This document shows, piece by piece, positions 1 through 7,322 of a stretch of 29,522 nt of DNA. A model generated the notes under the pieces. The model was not told the origin of the DNA and made no database searches. It worked only from the letters and a program-made list of their open reading frames with translations. The DNA is from an uncultured Collinsella sp. (GTDB lineage: Bacteria; Actinomycetota; Coriobacteriia; Coriobacteriales; Coriobacteriaceae): assembly GCA_902470095.1 (NCBI GenBank), contig CABRFG010000023.1, forward strand, positions 1-29,522, read 5' to 3'. The translations under genes and the position numbers were made by a program. The first letter of the stretch is position 1; each line of letters opens with the position of its first letter.

Positions 1-256
1 GCGCAGGGGGCGCTGACGCGGCCCCCCCTCTTACACCACAAAAAATCGCGCGATCGGTTTAGGGCGTATTGGAGCCAATTTTAATGAACATACTATTGGT
101 TATGTTCATTATCTTCTTGGATATAAATGCTATTCACTTAGCAACAGTACTCATATTTGGCATTTTTTGCCCACTACCATATAACTAACGCCCTATAGCA
201 GACAAAATACAGGCCGCAGCCCATCGCTGCGGCCTGTTCGGAAGCAAAAGTGGGCG
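1..256. other. Intergenic region at left edge
   Basis: No convincing coding frame is seen here. It is AT-richer than its surroundings. It holds a short inverted repeat (TGAACATA ... TATGTTCA, about 84-107) nested within a looser pair TAGGGCGT / ACGCCCTA (about 59-67 and 188-196). The transporter's terminator hairpin lies at 211-235. No function is assigned to the 1-200 stretch. Confidence 0.5.
211..235 (-). terminator. Hairpin terminator after the NRAMP-related gene
   Basis: Perfect 9-bp arms AGGCCGCAG (211-219) and CTGCGGCCT (227-235) with a 7-nt loop. On the minus strand the stem is followed by a T-rich stretch (GTATTTTG). It lies 21 nt past the stop codon of the transporter gene, so it is the likely end of the Mg2+ operon. 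Confidence 0.7.
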
Positions 257-1519
257 TTAAGCGCTGTAGCCCATCGCCTGCAGAACAAACATGACAACCG
301 TCAGCACCGTAATCACGCCAATGGTCGCCCACGTGAGCACATTCCACACGCGGCCGTTGCGATTAGCGCCCATAATGTGACGATCGGCGGCAATAAGCAC
401 CTGGAACACCAAAACCACGGGCAACAGCACGCCGTTGATGACCTGCGAGGTCATCATAATCTGGAACAGGTCGACGCCGGGCATGAGCACCAGCACGGCA
501 GAGATGCCAATGATGGCCGTAATGATGCCGCGGTAGACCGGGGCCTCGTCCCAGCTGCGATCGGCACCGCGCTCCCAGCCAAATGCCTCGCAGATAGCAC
601 TGGACGTAACGCCCGGCAGCACACAGGCGGCCAAGAAGCTCGCCGCGACCAGGCCCGAGGCAAACAGCACCGTAGACCACTGGCCCGCGATGGGCTCCAA
701 CGCACGGGCGGCGTCGGCAGCATCGCTAATCTGAATGCCCGCGGGGAACAGCACCGTACCGGTCGTGATGATAATAAAACCGGCGATGACATCGGCGGCG
801 ATCGAGCCGCTCACGGTGTCGATACGCTGCAGCACGATATCGTCCTCGCCCGCATTCTTATCGACCACGTTGTTCTGCGCCAAGAAGATCATCCACGGCG
901 CAATGGTGGTACCAATCGTTGCGACTACAAGCGACACGTAGCTGGGGTCATTTTGGATGTTGGGCACAACCAGGTCGACCGCCACCTCGCCCCAGCTGGG
1001 ACCAGCCATAAATGCAGCGACGATGTAGGTCACAAACACGCAGCTCACCAGCAGCAGAATCTTCTCGATGCGCTGGAAGCTGCCCGACATGGTAAGCATC
1101 CAAACCAGCAGCGCCACGAGCGGCACCGAGATGCTCGCCGGCACGCCAAAGAGGGCAAGGCCGCTCGCGATACCCGCAAACTCCGAGATGGTCACGGCCG
1201 TGTTGGCGATCAGCAGCGCCGCCATGGCCAGCACGCTCCTGCGCACGCCAAAGCGCTCGCGAATGAGCGACGCCAGGCCCTTGCCTGTGACGCAGCCACA
1301 ACGCGCCGCAGTCTCCTGCGTCACGATAAGCAGCACGGTCATGACGGGAAGCATCCACAGCATCTTGTAGCCATAGCTGGCACCGGCGCTGGAATACGTG
1401 GCGATGCCGCCGGCGTCATTGCCCGAAAGCGCCGCCAGAAGGCCAGGGCCCATGGCGCCAAAGACGGCCGCGATGGTCAGCTTTTGCTTGGTGCTCGCCT
1501 TTTGCTTCGTGTTTTGCAC
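257..1519 (-). CDS. NRAMP-related magnesium transporter (NRMT-type)
   Basis: A 420-aa polytopic protein of the SLC11/NRAMP fold, likely moving Mg2+ into the cell. TM1 carries D35-A-G-G38 where classical NRAMPs have DPGN. TM6 carries A207-P-W209 where they have MPH. Loss of the TM1 Asn and TM6 Met, which select transition metals, is the signature of the NRMT subfamily known from clostridia and from Eggerthella lenta. Other family marks are the AGASYGYKMLW stretch after TM1 and the SQVINGVLLP segment in TM10. A longer frame back to 1582 overlaps the upstream gene. The GTG at 1519 is preferred because it lies 8 nt after the upstream stop and follows a GGTAGGTGG purine-rich stretch. It is translationally linked to the MgtE-like gene. 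Family assignment is strong; Mg2+ specificity is inferred from the substituted residues. Confidence 0.88.
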   Translation of the reverse strand: MQNTKQKASTKQKLTIAAVFGAMGPGLLAALSGNDAGGIATYSSAGASYGYKMLWMLPVMTVLLIVTQETAARCGCVTGKGLASLIRERFGVRRSVLAMAALLIANTAVTISEFAGIASGLALFGVPASISVPLVALLVWMLTMSGSFQRIEKILLLVSCVFVTYIVAAFMAGPSWGEVAVDLVVPNIQNDPSYVSLVVATIGTTIAPWMIFLAQNNVVDKNAGEDDIVLQRIDTVSGSIAADVIAGFIIITTGTVLFPAGIQISDAADAARALEPIAGQWSTVLFASGLVAASFLAACVLPGVTSSAICEAFGWERGADRSWDEAPVYRGIITAIIGISAVLVLMPGVDLFQIMMTSQVINGVLLPVVLVFQVLIAADRHIMGANRNGRVWNVLTWATIGVITVLTVVMFVLQAMGYSA

Positions 1520-1527
1520 GCGACCAC

Positions 1528-3372
1528 CTACCCCATGGCCGACATGGTGAGCAGCACTGCGGCGATGCAGTACGCCACGCATGAAATCATGACGGCAATG
1601 ACGTTCATGGCGGTACCCGACGTATTGAGGTCGTGCTCGTCACGCCAGAACAGCACCATCAGGTAAATCACGGCGCTCATGTTGCCAATCAGGCAAACGA
1701 TGGCCGCAATGTTAAAGCAGCCGGTAAAGAGCTGCTCTTCAAACATGGACGCGTCGGGGAATGCGGCGGTGCGCACCAGCTGGGCGCACAGGTAGGTCAC
1801 GAGCGACAGAATCAGGCCCATGCCCGTGCTCTGGAAGAAGAACCCCAGATACGGCTTGGGCTCATCGTCATGGCCGTCGTACTCCAGGAAGTAGTTCTTG
1901 ACGAACGACACCATACGCGAGGCAGCCAGCAGCACGAGCGGCATGGCGCACATGGGGAACACCACCAGATGCGCAGAGCCCAGCGCCGTCCCCAGCACTG
2001 TTGCCATGATGCACGAGGCAATACCCCACACGACAACCCAGTACTGGCGATGCACAAACCAGCTGAGCACATTCGTCGAGTCGTCGGACGCGCTATCGCC
2101 CGAACCGACGCCTGCGATCTGCAGGTCCTCCTGGTGCTCCTCGGCGATAACGTCCATGGCGTCGTCAAAGGTCACGATACCCAAGATGTGACGGTTCTCG
2201 TCGCAAACGGGGATGGCGACCAGGTCGTACTTGGTCATCTCGTCCGTTACGTCTTCCTGGTCATCGTCGGGCGACACATACACCAGGTCGCGATAGGCCA
2301 GCTGGCCCAGCGTGGCATCGCGGTCGGCCACGATGAGCGTGCGCAGCGAAAGGACGCCGGTGAGCATGCCGCTCGGGTCCTCGGTATAGACATAGTAGAC
2401 GCTCTCGAAGTCCTCATCGAGCTTGCGGATCGCCTCGATGGCGTCACCGACCGTCGCCGTGGCGGGCAGGGAGACAAACTCCGAGGTCATGATACGGCCG
2501 GCGGTGTTGTCCTCATAGCCCAGCAGGTTACGAATCGCCTTCTCCTCCTGAACGCCCATCAGGCGCAGGAGCTTCTCGGCCTTCTCGTAATCGAGCTCGT
2601 CGATCAGGTCGGCGGCGTCGTCCGGGTCCATCATGGCCAGCATCGACGATGCATCGGTGTCGGACAGGCCCTCGAGCATCTCGGTCATAAGCTCGTCGTC
2701 ATCGAACTCCGAGATGGCCTCGGCGGCCTGGGCGGTGTCGAGCTGCGCGAACACCTGCGCACGCAGGCGCGGGTCGAGCTGCTCGATAATGTCGGCGATG
2801 TCAGCAGGGTGCAGCTCGCCAAGCGTCTTGTGCGACACCGAAAGCTGGATGTTTTTAGTCGAACGGTCGAGCAGGTCCATGTAGGACCAGGCGATGATGT
2901 CCTCGCCGAGCGGTTTGCCCAGGTGCTTCATAAAGCTCTCGACGACATGCTCGAGGGCGGGGCTGATCGCGCGCAGCAGACCACGGGCGCCAACTTCGGC
3001 ACCCAGCAGACGCAGCTGATTTTCGCCCGACATGGAAAACTTGATGTCGTTGACGCGCACGACCTTCATGCCCTGCGTGTCGACAATCTGCTTGTTAAGC
3101 ACGTCACGGGCAAGCAAGAGTTCGGTCGGCTGCAGGTACGAAAAACGGATTTCGGTGGCCGGCGACTTAAGGTGTACGCCCGTCTCGTCGATACGGTCGA
3201 CCCATTTGCGCCAGCTGATCATAAACGGCGTCTTGCCGGGTCCGCGGAACGCGAGCGACGTTACGTGCGGAAAAACTTCGCCGGTAGCAATGCCAAAATC
3301 GTTCACAACGCCGAGCTTTTCGCCATCGACGTCCAAGACCGGCAGTTTGAGCATCTCACTCAGATAATTCAC
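1528..3372 (-). CDS. MgtE-like protein: PRC barrel, MgtE_N, CBS pair, divergent 5-TM domain
   Basis: A 614-aa protein. Residues 1-120 hold two PRC-barrel-like segments (LPVLDVDGEKLGVV and KQIVDTQGMKVVRVND). About 185-290 is the superhelical MgtE_N domain (HPADIADIIEQLD, DPDDAADLIDEL). About 295-415 is a CBS pair (GRIMTSEFVSLP, YDLVAIPVCDE). In MgtE these cytosolic domains bind Mg2+ and gate the pore. From about residue 440 there are five predicted membrane helices, the MgtE number, but I see no recognisable MgtE pore sequence. It may therefore be a sensor or regulatory partner for the NRAMP-related transporter encoded 8 nt downstream, or a divergent channel. Translation starts at GTG 3372, with GGGGAG five bases upstream. 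The acidic, Asp/Glu-rich cytosolic part fits divalent-cation binding. Confidence 0.85.
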   Translation of the reverse strand: MNYLSEMLKLPVLDVDGEKLGVVNDFGIATGEVFPHVTSLAFRGPGKTPFMISWRKWVDRIDETGVHLKSPATEIRFSYLQPTELLLARDVLNKQIVDTQGMKVVRVNDIKFSMSGENQLRLLGAEVGARGLLRAISPALEHVVESFMKHLGKPLGEDIIAWSYMDLLDRSTKNIQLSVSHKTLGELHPADIADIIEQLDPRLRAQVFAQLDTAQAAEAISEFDDDELMTEMLEGLSDTDASSMLAMMDPDDAADLIDELDYEKAEKLLRLMGVQEEKAIRNLLGYEDNTAGRIMTSEFVSLPATATVGDAIEAIRKLDEDFESVYYVYTEDPSGMLTGVLSLRTLIVADRDATLGQLAYRDLVYVSPDDDQEDVTDEMTKYDLVAIPVCDENRHILGIVTFDDAMDVIAEEHQEDLQIAGVGSGDSASDDSTNVLSWFVHRQYWVVVWGIASCIMATVLGTALGSAHLVVFPMCAMPLVLLAASRMVSFVKNYFLEYDGHDDEPKPYLGFFFQSTGMGLILSLVTYLCAQLVRTAAFPDASMFEEQLFTGCFNIAAIVCLIGNMSAVIYLMVLFWRDEHDLNTSGTAMNVIAVMISCVAYCIAAVLLTMSAMG

Positions 3373-3583
3373 TGGTGCTCCCCATCATTATCCCTTCGAA
3401 CTGCGGCCATGCCGGCACGCCGTCCGTGGACTTTTAGATATGTATACGCATGCGCGGGCGGCACGCCGCTCGGCGCTCACACCCCGTACATGCGCAAGAA
3501 GCACCTGCATGGGGTCATCGACTGTATGGTCGAGGTTTGGATTTCACCTGCAGCCTTTCTCTTGACCCTTGTTATCCGCAGTA
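3373..3583 (-). promoter_or_regulatory. Long structured 5' leader of the Mg2+ operon (candidate cation-responsive RNA)
   Basis: About 200 nt separate the predicted transcription start (near 3577) from the GTG start. On the minus strand several nested hairpins are visible. One is TCGAC-CATACA-GTCGA. Another is CCCC-ATGC ... GCAT-GTAC-GGGG. A third is a GC-rich set of competing stems (CGCC-GAGC-GGCG versus GGCG-TGC-CGCC) close to the start codon. Mg2+ transporter genes are often controlled by such leaders. I could not match this one to the M-box consensus, so only the structure and position are claimed. Confidence 0.35.
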
Positions 3584-3592
3584 ACTATAGCA
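3584..3592 (-). promoter_or_regulatory. Extended -10 promoter, Mg2+ operon
   Basis: The minus strand reads TGC-TATAGT, an extended -10 element. A TTGACG lies 20 nt further upstream, too far for an ideal -35, so the TG extension probably compensates. The start would fall near 3577, giving the long leader described separately. Confidence 0.5.
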
Positions 3593-3662
3593 TCAGCATC
3601 GCGCCGTGGCGTCAAATTTATGCTCCAAACATCGCAGGCATATCAAACGCTGACGTATCCGT

Positions 3663-3698
3663 GACATAGTCATTGGAGACGTTCTTACATGACTAGTC
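3663..3698. repeat. Single degenerate GGGGAC-type palindrome
   Basis: One unit of the interspersed repeat found in clusters at 12180-12376 and 15857-16083. TAGTCAT (3667-3673) and ATGACTA (3689-3695) form the arms around a TTGGAGACGTTCTTAC core. The stop codon of the NodB-fold gene (3693-3695, minus) lies inside the right arm. Confidence 0.65.
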
Positions 3699-5099
3699 TG
3701 TGGTGTCGTCATCTTCGGCGAGCTGGGGGAACACGGCGTTTTTGGGCATGGCGGCCTTCGTCAGCGAGGTGAGCTTTTTGCTCAGCGATGTATCCGTCTT
3801 GACCAGATCGCTCAATGTCACGATTTTGTAGCCGTCGGCAATAAGCCCGTCGATAATCTGCGGCAGCGCCTCGAGCGTCTGCTCGGCACATTCATCGTTA
3901 TCGTTCAGCAGCACAATATTGCCCGGCGTCACCGAATCGAGCACCGTCGAGACCTGCTCGTCGGCACCGTTGAGCAGCCAGTCGCCCGAATCGATATTCC
4001 ACGAGACCACGGCAGACACCAGGTCCATCGCATCAATCCAGTTTTGCTCGTCAAAGGCTGCGTAGGGAGCACGCAAAAGCATCGTCGACGTTCCGGTCGC
4101 GGACTTGATCGCCTCGGTGCCCTTCGAAACCTGTTCGCGCACCGCATCGCGATCCTTGCCCTTGAGCGATTCGTCGCTGTAACTGTTGGAGCCGACCTCG
4201 CAGCCGGCATCGACAATCGCCTTGGCCGTGGCGGGCGAGGCCTCGGCCGCATCGCCCGACAGAAAGAACGTTGCGGTGACGCCCTTTTCCTTGAGCACCT
4301 GCAAGATCTGCTTGGTCGCTCCGCTCGGGCCCTCATCAAACGTCAGCGCTACGTACTTTTCGTTGCCCTTGGGCGCCACGCTCGCGCGCTCGACCACGCA
4401 ATCGGTGGCGGGCACGACCTCGCCGCGGTCCTGTGTCTTACCCGATTGCTCGCCGACCCACACCTCGGAGCGACCCTGGATACCCCACGTCTTGACATAC
4501 TCGATGGCACCCGTGCCCTCGACCTTAAGCTTGGGCTCGATTACCGTCGCTTGGACCTCGTGCTTCTCGTACATGTCACGGCCGTCTTTGACCGTCACCT
4601 TCTCGCCGCCCGCAAGCTCGCGGCTTTTCCACTTGCCCTGTTTTACGCGCTTGCCGTCCACTTTTACCGACAGCTTTTCGCCGCCATGGCGAGTAAGCAC
4701 GCTGTCGTCAACGGCCAGCAAGTCCCCGGCGTCGTAGGTATCGGTCAGCTCCTGATCGTCGATGAGATTTTGCAGCGTAGAGCCGACGCGCACCGCAGTC
4801 TCCTGGCCGTTGAGGACGACATCCACGCTGCGGTTGACGTAGCCCACGACAGCAGCGATGAACAGCACGAGCGCGCAACCCACGGCGATGAGCGCATAGG
4901 GCAGGCGAGACGGACGGCGGGGCGTGCGGCCGTTGCCGATGCGAGCGCTGCGGTCGCTAAAGCCGCGGCTATGGTTGAGATACATCGCGCCGGGCTTACG
5001 GTGACGCTTGCGCTGACCGCTGGGCAGCTGCCCCAGATCGCGGCGCGCCGTCGGACGCGCGCCCGAGCGTCCGTGTGAATATGATCCGTTTTGGCGCAT
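3693..5099 (-). CDS. Membrane-anchored polysaccharide-deacetylase-fold protein with degenerate metal site
   Basis: 468 aa. A basic cytosolic tail (1-67) is followed by one transmembrane helix (about 68-87). Next is an extracytoplasmic region whose start (about 91-150) resembles DUF348/G5-type cell-wall modules (VDVVLNGQETAVRVGSTLQN). A NodB domain spans about 247-435. NodB deacetylases use TFDDGP, HSxxH, RxPY, DxxDW and LHD motifs. Here they read TFDEGP (253-258), SNSYSDE (304-310), RAPY (343-346), DSGDW (370-374) and LLND (397-400). Both metal-ligand histidines of motif 2 and the motif 5 histidine are absent. It may be a non-catalytic glycan-binding protein or use altered chemistry. The ATG has GGGGGAGGG just upstream. 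The gene sits 22 nt after a strong hairpin. Confidence 0.85.
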   Translation of the reverse strand: MRQNGSYSHGRSGARPTARRDLGQLPSGQRKRHRKPGAMYLNHSRGFSDRSARIGNGRTPRRPSRLPYALIAVGCALVLFIAAVVGYVNRSVDVVLNGQETAVRVGSTLQNLIDDQELTDTYDAGDLLAVDDSVLTRHGGEKLSVKVDGKRVKQGKWKSRELAGGEKVTVKDGRDMYEKHEVQATVIEPKLKVEGTGAIEYVKTWGIQGRSEVWVGEQSGKTQDRGEVVPATDCVVERASVAPKGNEKYVALTFDEGPSGATKQILQVLKEKGVTATFFLSGDAAEASPATAKAIVDAGCEVGSNSYSDESLKGKDRDAVREQVSKGTEAIKSATGTSTMLLRAPYAAFDEQNWIDAMDLVSAVVSWNIDSGDWLLNGADEQVSTVLDSVTPGNIVLLNDNDECAEQTLEALPQIIDGLIADGYKIVTLSDLVKTDTSLSKKLTSLTKAAMPKNAVFPQLAEDDDTTD

Positions 5100-5120
5100 G
5101 TGCCCTCCCCCATAAACGCA

Positions 5121-5150
5121 GCAAGCCGGAGCAACAGGTCTCCGGCTTGC
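5121..5150 (-). terminator. Intercistronic hairpin between PRC-barrel gene and NodB-fold gene
   Basis: Perfect 11-bp arms GCAAGCCGGAG (5121-5131) and CTCCGGCTTGC (5140-5150) with an 8-nt loop. On the minus strand it is followed by TGCGTTTAT, a modest T-run. It should end the YtxH/PRC operon, but only about 20 nt remain before the next start codon. The NodB-fold gene therefore depends on read-through or on a promoter overlapping the hairpin. Confidence 0.6.
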
Positions 5151-5171
5151 CTCCCATCATTTGGTACGTCG

Positions 5172-5927
5172 CTATTTGTTAGCTTTCGACGAGCCACCGC
5201 TCGCCTTTTGATATTCGTCCTTAAAGGCCTTGAACATACCGCGCGTCTTGCCGAGCTGCTTGCCCAGCGCGCGACTGCCCTTGTCCACGGCGACCGAGCC
5301 CTTGTCATCGAGCACCTTGGCGCCCTTCTTGACCTTATCGCCCACCACGACGCTTGCCTCGGCAGCCTTTGCGGCGGCGCCGCCCGAATACCCGAGCGAC
5401 TTGACCTCGTCCGAAACGATCATCGCGCCGTCCGCATAGCCGCGCAGCATCGTCGGCGGCATCTGCGTGTCGCCCACCAGCACACTCGAGGCAGTGCCGG
5501 CGGTCACGTAGAACGTCTGCACGATGCCCGAACGCGGCTTGAACTCCACATCCGAGCAATAGCCCACGACATCGCCCGACTCCGTGCGCACGTCCATGCC
5601 AACCCAGATAATGCAATCGTCCAGGTTGATGTCGAGGCGCTTGGCCGCAGCGGCATCGTAGGTGCCCTTGACGTCGTCAACCGCGATGGCGCCCTCGTAG
5701 ACGCCAATGGCATCGAGCGCCACAAATCGGTCGGGGCGCTCGATCATGCCCGCGATATCGGACTGGCGCACCATAAAGCCCACCACGCGCGTACCGCCCG
5801 GGGTAAAGACCGGAAAGTGAATCTTGCCGAGCTTTTTAGGACTGCGCGGCGTGCCGTCTTTTTTGGTGCGCTTATCCTCGGTAGGCTTGCGATAGATCTT
5901 GGCGCCGACAAAATCCCCGGCGCGCAT
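5172..5927 (-). CDS. PRC-barrel domain protein
   Basis: 251 aa with no signal peptide or membrane segment. About residues 1-165 look like two PRC-barrel-type beta modules (MRAGDFVGAKIYRK, KLGKIHFPVFTPGGTRVVGFMV, DVRTESGDVVGYCSDVEFKPRSG). The tail from about 185 is Lys/Gly/Ala-rich (GDKVKKGAKVLDDKGSVAVDKGSRALGK is the repetitive stretch, given here in part as its character only). PRC barrels occur in adaptor proteins and tRNA/rRNA-maturation factors; no specific role can be given here. Its ATG overlaps the upstream YtxH gene's TAA by one base (TAATG), so the two are translationally coupled and probably work together at the membrane or cell envelope. Confidence 0.7.
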   Translation of the reverse strand: MRAGDFVGAKIYRKPTEDKRTKKDGTPRSPKKLGKIHFPVFTPGGTRVVGFMVRQSDIAGMIERPDRFVALDAIGVYEGAIAVDDVKGTYDAAAAKRLDINLDDCIIWVGMDVRTESGDVVGYCSDVEFKPRSGIVQTFYVTAGTASSVLVGDTQMPPTMLRGYADGAMIVSDEVKSLGYSGGAAAKAAEASVVVGDKVKKGAKVLDDKGSVAVDKGSRALGKQLGKTRGMFKAFKDEYQKASGGSSKANK

Positions 5928-6322
5928 TATGCCTCGGTCGAAGGCTCCGCGGCCTCGGCGTCGGCCTCGACGGCGTTCTCGACCACGACATCGGCGGCGG
6001 GCGTCACGTTACCGCCCGAGATGGCGTCGTTGAGCTGCTCGCGCAGCTGGTCCATGCGCTCGCGGGCAAGGTCAACCTTGGCACGCAGGTCATCGGTCTT
6101 GGCGTCGACCATCGGGCCAAAATCGTTGACCGCGGCGCGGGCCTCCTCGGCACCGTGCTCGTAGGTGTCGCGCATGTTATCCCAGGCGTCGTTGGCGATA
6201 TCGGCAGCCATGGCGCGGGTCTCGGCGCCCGAGCGCGGAGCCAAGGCGACGCCGATGATGGCGCCGGCGGCAGCACCGAAGAGCGCACCCGAGATAAAGT
6301 TGAAAGTCTTACCCATGTTCAT
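5927..6322 (-). CDS. YtxH-family protein
   Basis: 131 aa. A single N-terminal hydrophobic, Gly/Ala-rich helix (FNFISGALFGAAAGAIIGVALAP, about 6-28) is followed by the short basic turn RSGAETR and a long charged amphipathic helix (about 35-105). The C-terminal tail is acidic and Ala-rich. This is the typical YtxH/general-stress-like layout: a membrane anchor with a cytosolic coiled-coil-like tail. Two starts are possible: ATG 6322, or ATG 6316, which has better spacing from GAGG. The first is kept. A -10 box (TATAAT) lies about 46 nt upstream. Its stop overlaps the PRC-barrel start. The biochemical function of YtxH proteins is not established. Confidence 0.75.
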   Translation of the reverse strand: MNMGKTFNFISGALFGAAAGAIIGVALAPRSGAETRAMAADIANDAWDNMRDTYEHGAEEARAAVNDFGPMVDAKTDDLRAKVDLARERMDQLREQLNDAISGGNVTPAADVVVENAVEADAEAAEPSTEA

Positions 6323-6367
6323 TCCTCTCCTGCGGGCACCTCGGCGCCCACCGTTTGAATGCTGTCC

Positions 6368-6373
6368 ATTATA
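6368..6373 (-). promoter_or_regulatory. Consensus -10 box upstream of the ytxH-like gene
   Basis: A perfect TATAAT on the minus strand, about 46 nt before the start codon. No good -35 is seen at 17 nt (GACGGC). This gives a leader of roughly 38 nt. Confidence 0.4.
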
Positions 6374-6452
6374 CCCGCAGCACAGCGCTTGCCGTCTCGC
6401 TCATCTGCGTACGGTAAAGGCGCAGGTACATGATGGTGATAAGCGGGTGAGC

Positions 6453-7298
6453 CTACTCCTGCGGCATGGCAGGCATGGCCACTGTAGCGCCCGGGTCCTC
6501 GCCGGCGCCGTCAACGAGCGGCAGCGCTCCCTCACGCGCAAGGGCAACCGGAGCCGTCGCCGCACCACCGTAGACGGCAGCGGGGGCCTCATGGCTCTCG
6601 GCGGTCGCGCCCTCGGTATCGATTACTTCCTGCGGCTCGTCGTCAAAGCTCGGGACGCCCTGGGGCTCCGCGGGCTCGACCTCGACGGCCTCCTCGGCAG
6701 GGGCATCGTTGACAGACTCGGCGGCAGCCTCGGCAGGCGCCTCGCCCTCGGTCGTGTCCCCGGCCTCGCCTTCGGCGTTCGCGGCGGCGACGGCCTCGTG
6801 CGGGTCCTTGCCCTCGGCCTCGGCGCGCATACCCAGCACCAGGTTGCGCAGGCCCGCGACCGTTCCTTCCACGTCGGGGGCAGGCTGGTCGGCGTGCAGG
6901 TACGCCCAGTCCATCATAAAGGTCGCCGAAGACAGCGCGCCGATGGCCAGCGCGTCGTCGGGACACGAAAGCTCGACCTCAAAGACACGCTCGTCGTGCT
7001 CGCTTACGCGGGTGCGGCCGCACGAAATGCTGCCGGCAAGCCCGGTCTCGTTCATGAGCTCGACCGTCACGTGCTCCAGCAGATGGCAAAGCTCGGTCTG
7101 GCCCATACAGTCCTGGAATTCGCGACCGGAATCGCCCAGGCACAGGTGCTTGGCAATCGCGGGCACCAGGTAATACACGCGCGCCGTGGCCTCGATGTCC
7201 TCCGAGGTCATGAGCGGCATGCCGGGGTTCACCAGCACGTGCGCGCAGATCTTGTCCTCGCTGACGGTGACCTTAAGGATGTTGAACAGGCCTGCCAT
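6453..7298 (-). CDS. Cyanophycin-synthetase-N-domain-like protein with acidic low-complexity tail
   Basis: 281 aa. The first about 160 residues resemble the N-terminal domain of cyanophycin synthetase. HLLEHVTVELMNETG (72-86) matches the HVIEHIALELQ..AG motif, and CGRTR (93-97) matches the following GRTR. A predicted beta strand VFEVELSCPD and helix then follow as in CphA. The ATP-grasp and Mur-ligase domains of CphA are absent, so it cannot make cyanophycin by itself. From about 165 the chain is Glu/Ala/Pro-rich and probably disordered. The ATG at 7298 is preceded by GGGGAGAG. It follows the CNNM-like gene by 24 nt in the same operon. The domain match is by eye; the role is unknown. Confidence 0.6.
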   Translation of the reverse strand: MAGLFNILKVTVSEDKICAHVLVNPGMPLMTSEDIEATARVYYLVPAIAKHLCLGDSGREFQDCMGQTELCHLLEHVTVELMNETGLAGSISCGRTRVSEHDERVFEVELSCPDDALAIGALSSATFMMDWAYLHADQPAPDVEGTVAGLRNLVLGMRAEAEGKDPHEAVAAANAEGEAGDTTEGEAPAEAAAESVNDAPAEEAVEVEPAEPQGVPSFDDEPQEVIDTEGATAESHEAPAAVYGGAATAPVALAREGALPLVDGAGEDPGATVAMPAMPQE

Positions 7299-7322
7299 AA
7301 CTCTCCCCTACTCTTCCTTGCC

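Noticed and set aside
1528..3372. Canonical MgtE Mg2+ channel
   Set aside because: The cytosolic domains fit but the membrane part lacks recognisable MgtE pore sequence; described as MgtE-like.
3373..3583. M-box (ykoK) riboswitch
   Set aside because: The conserved M-box core words were not found by eye, so only an unclassified structured leader is reported.
1633..3669. Long plus-strand open frame (678 codons) opposite the MgtE-like gene
   Set aside because: It lies antisense to a well-supported gene, has a His/Arg/Gly/Val-rich composition with no domain, and follows from the GC-rich third positions of the true gene. Similar frames at 377-1666, 6165-8738, 13619-15199, 18219-19487 and 24500-25816 were dropped for the same reason.
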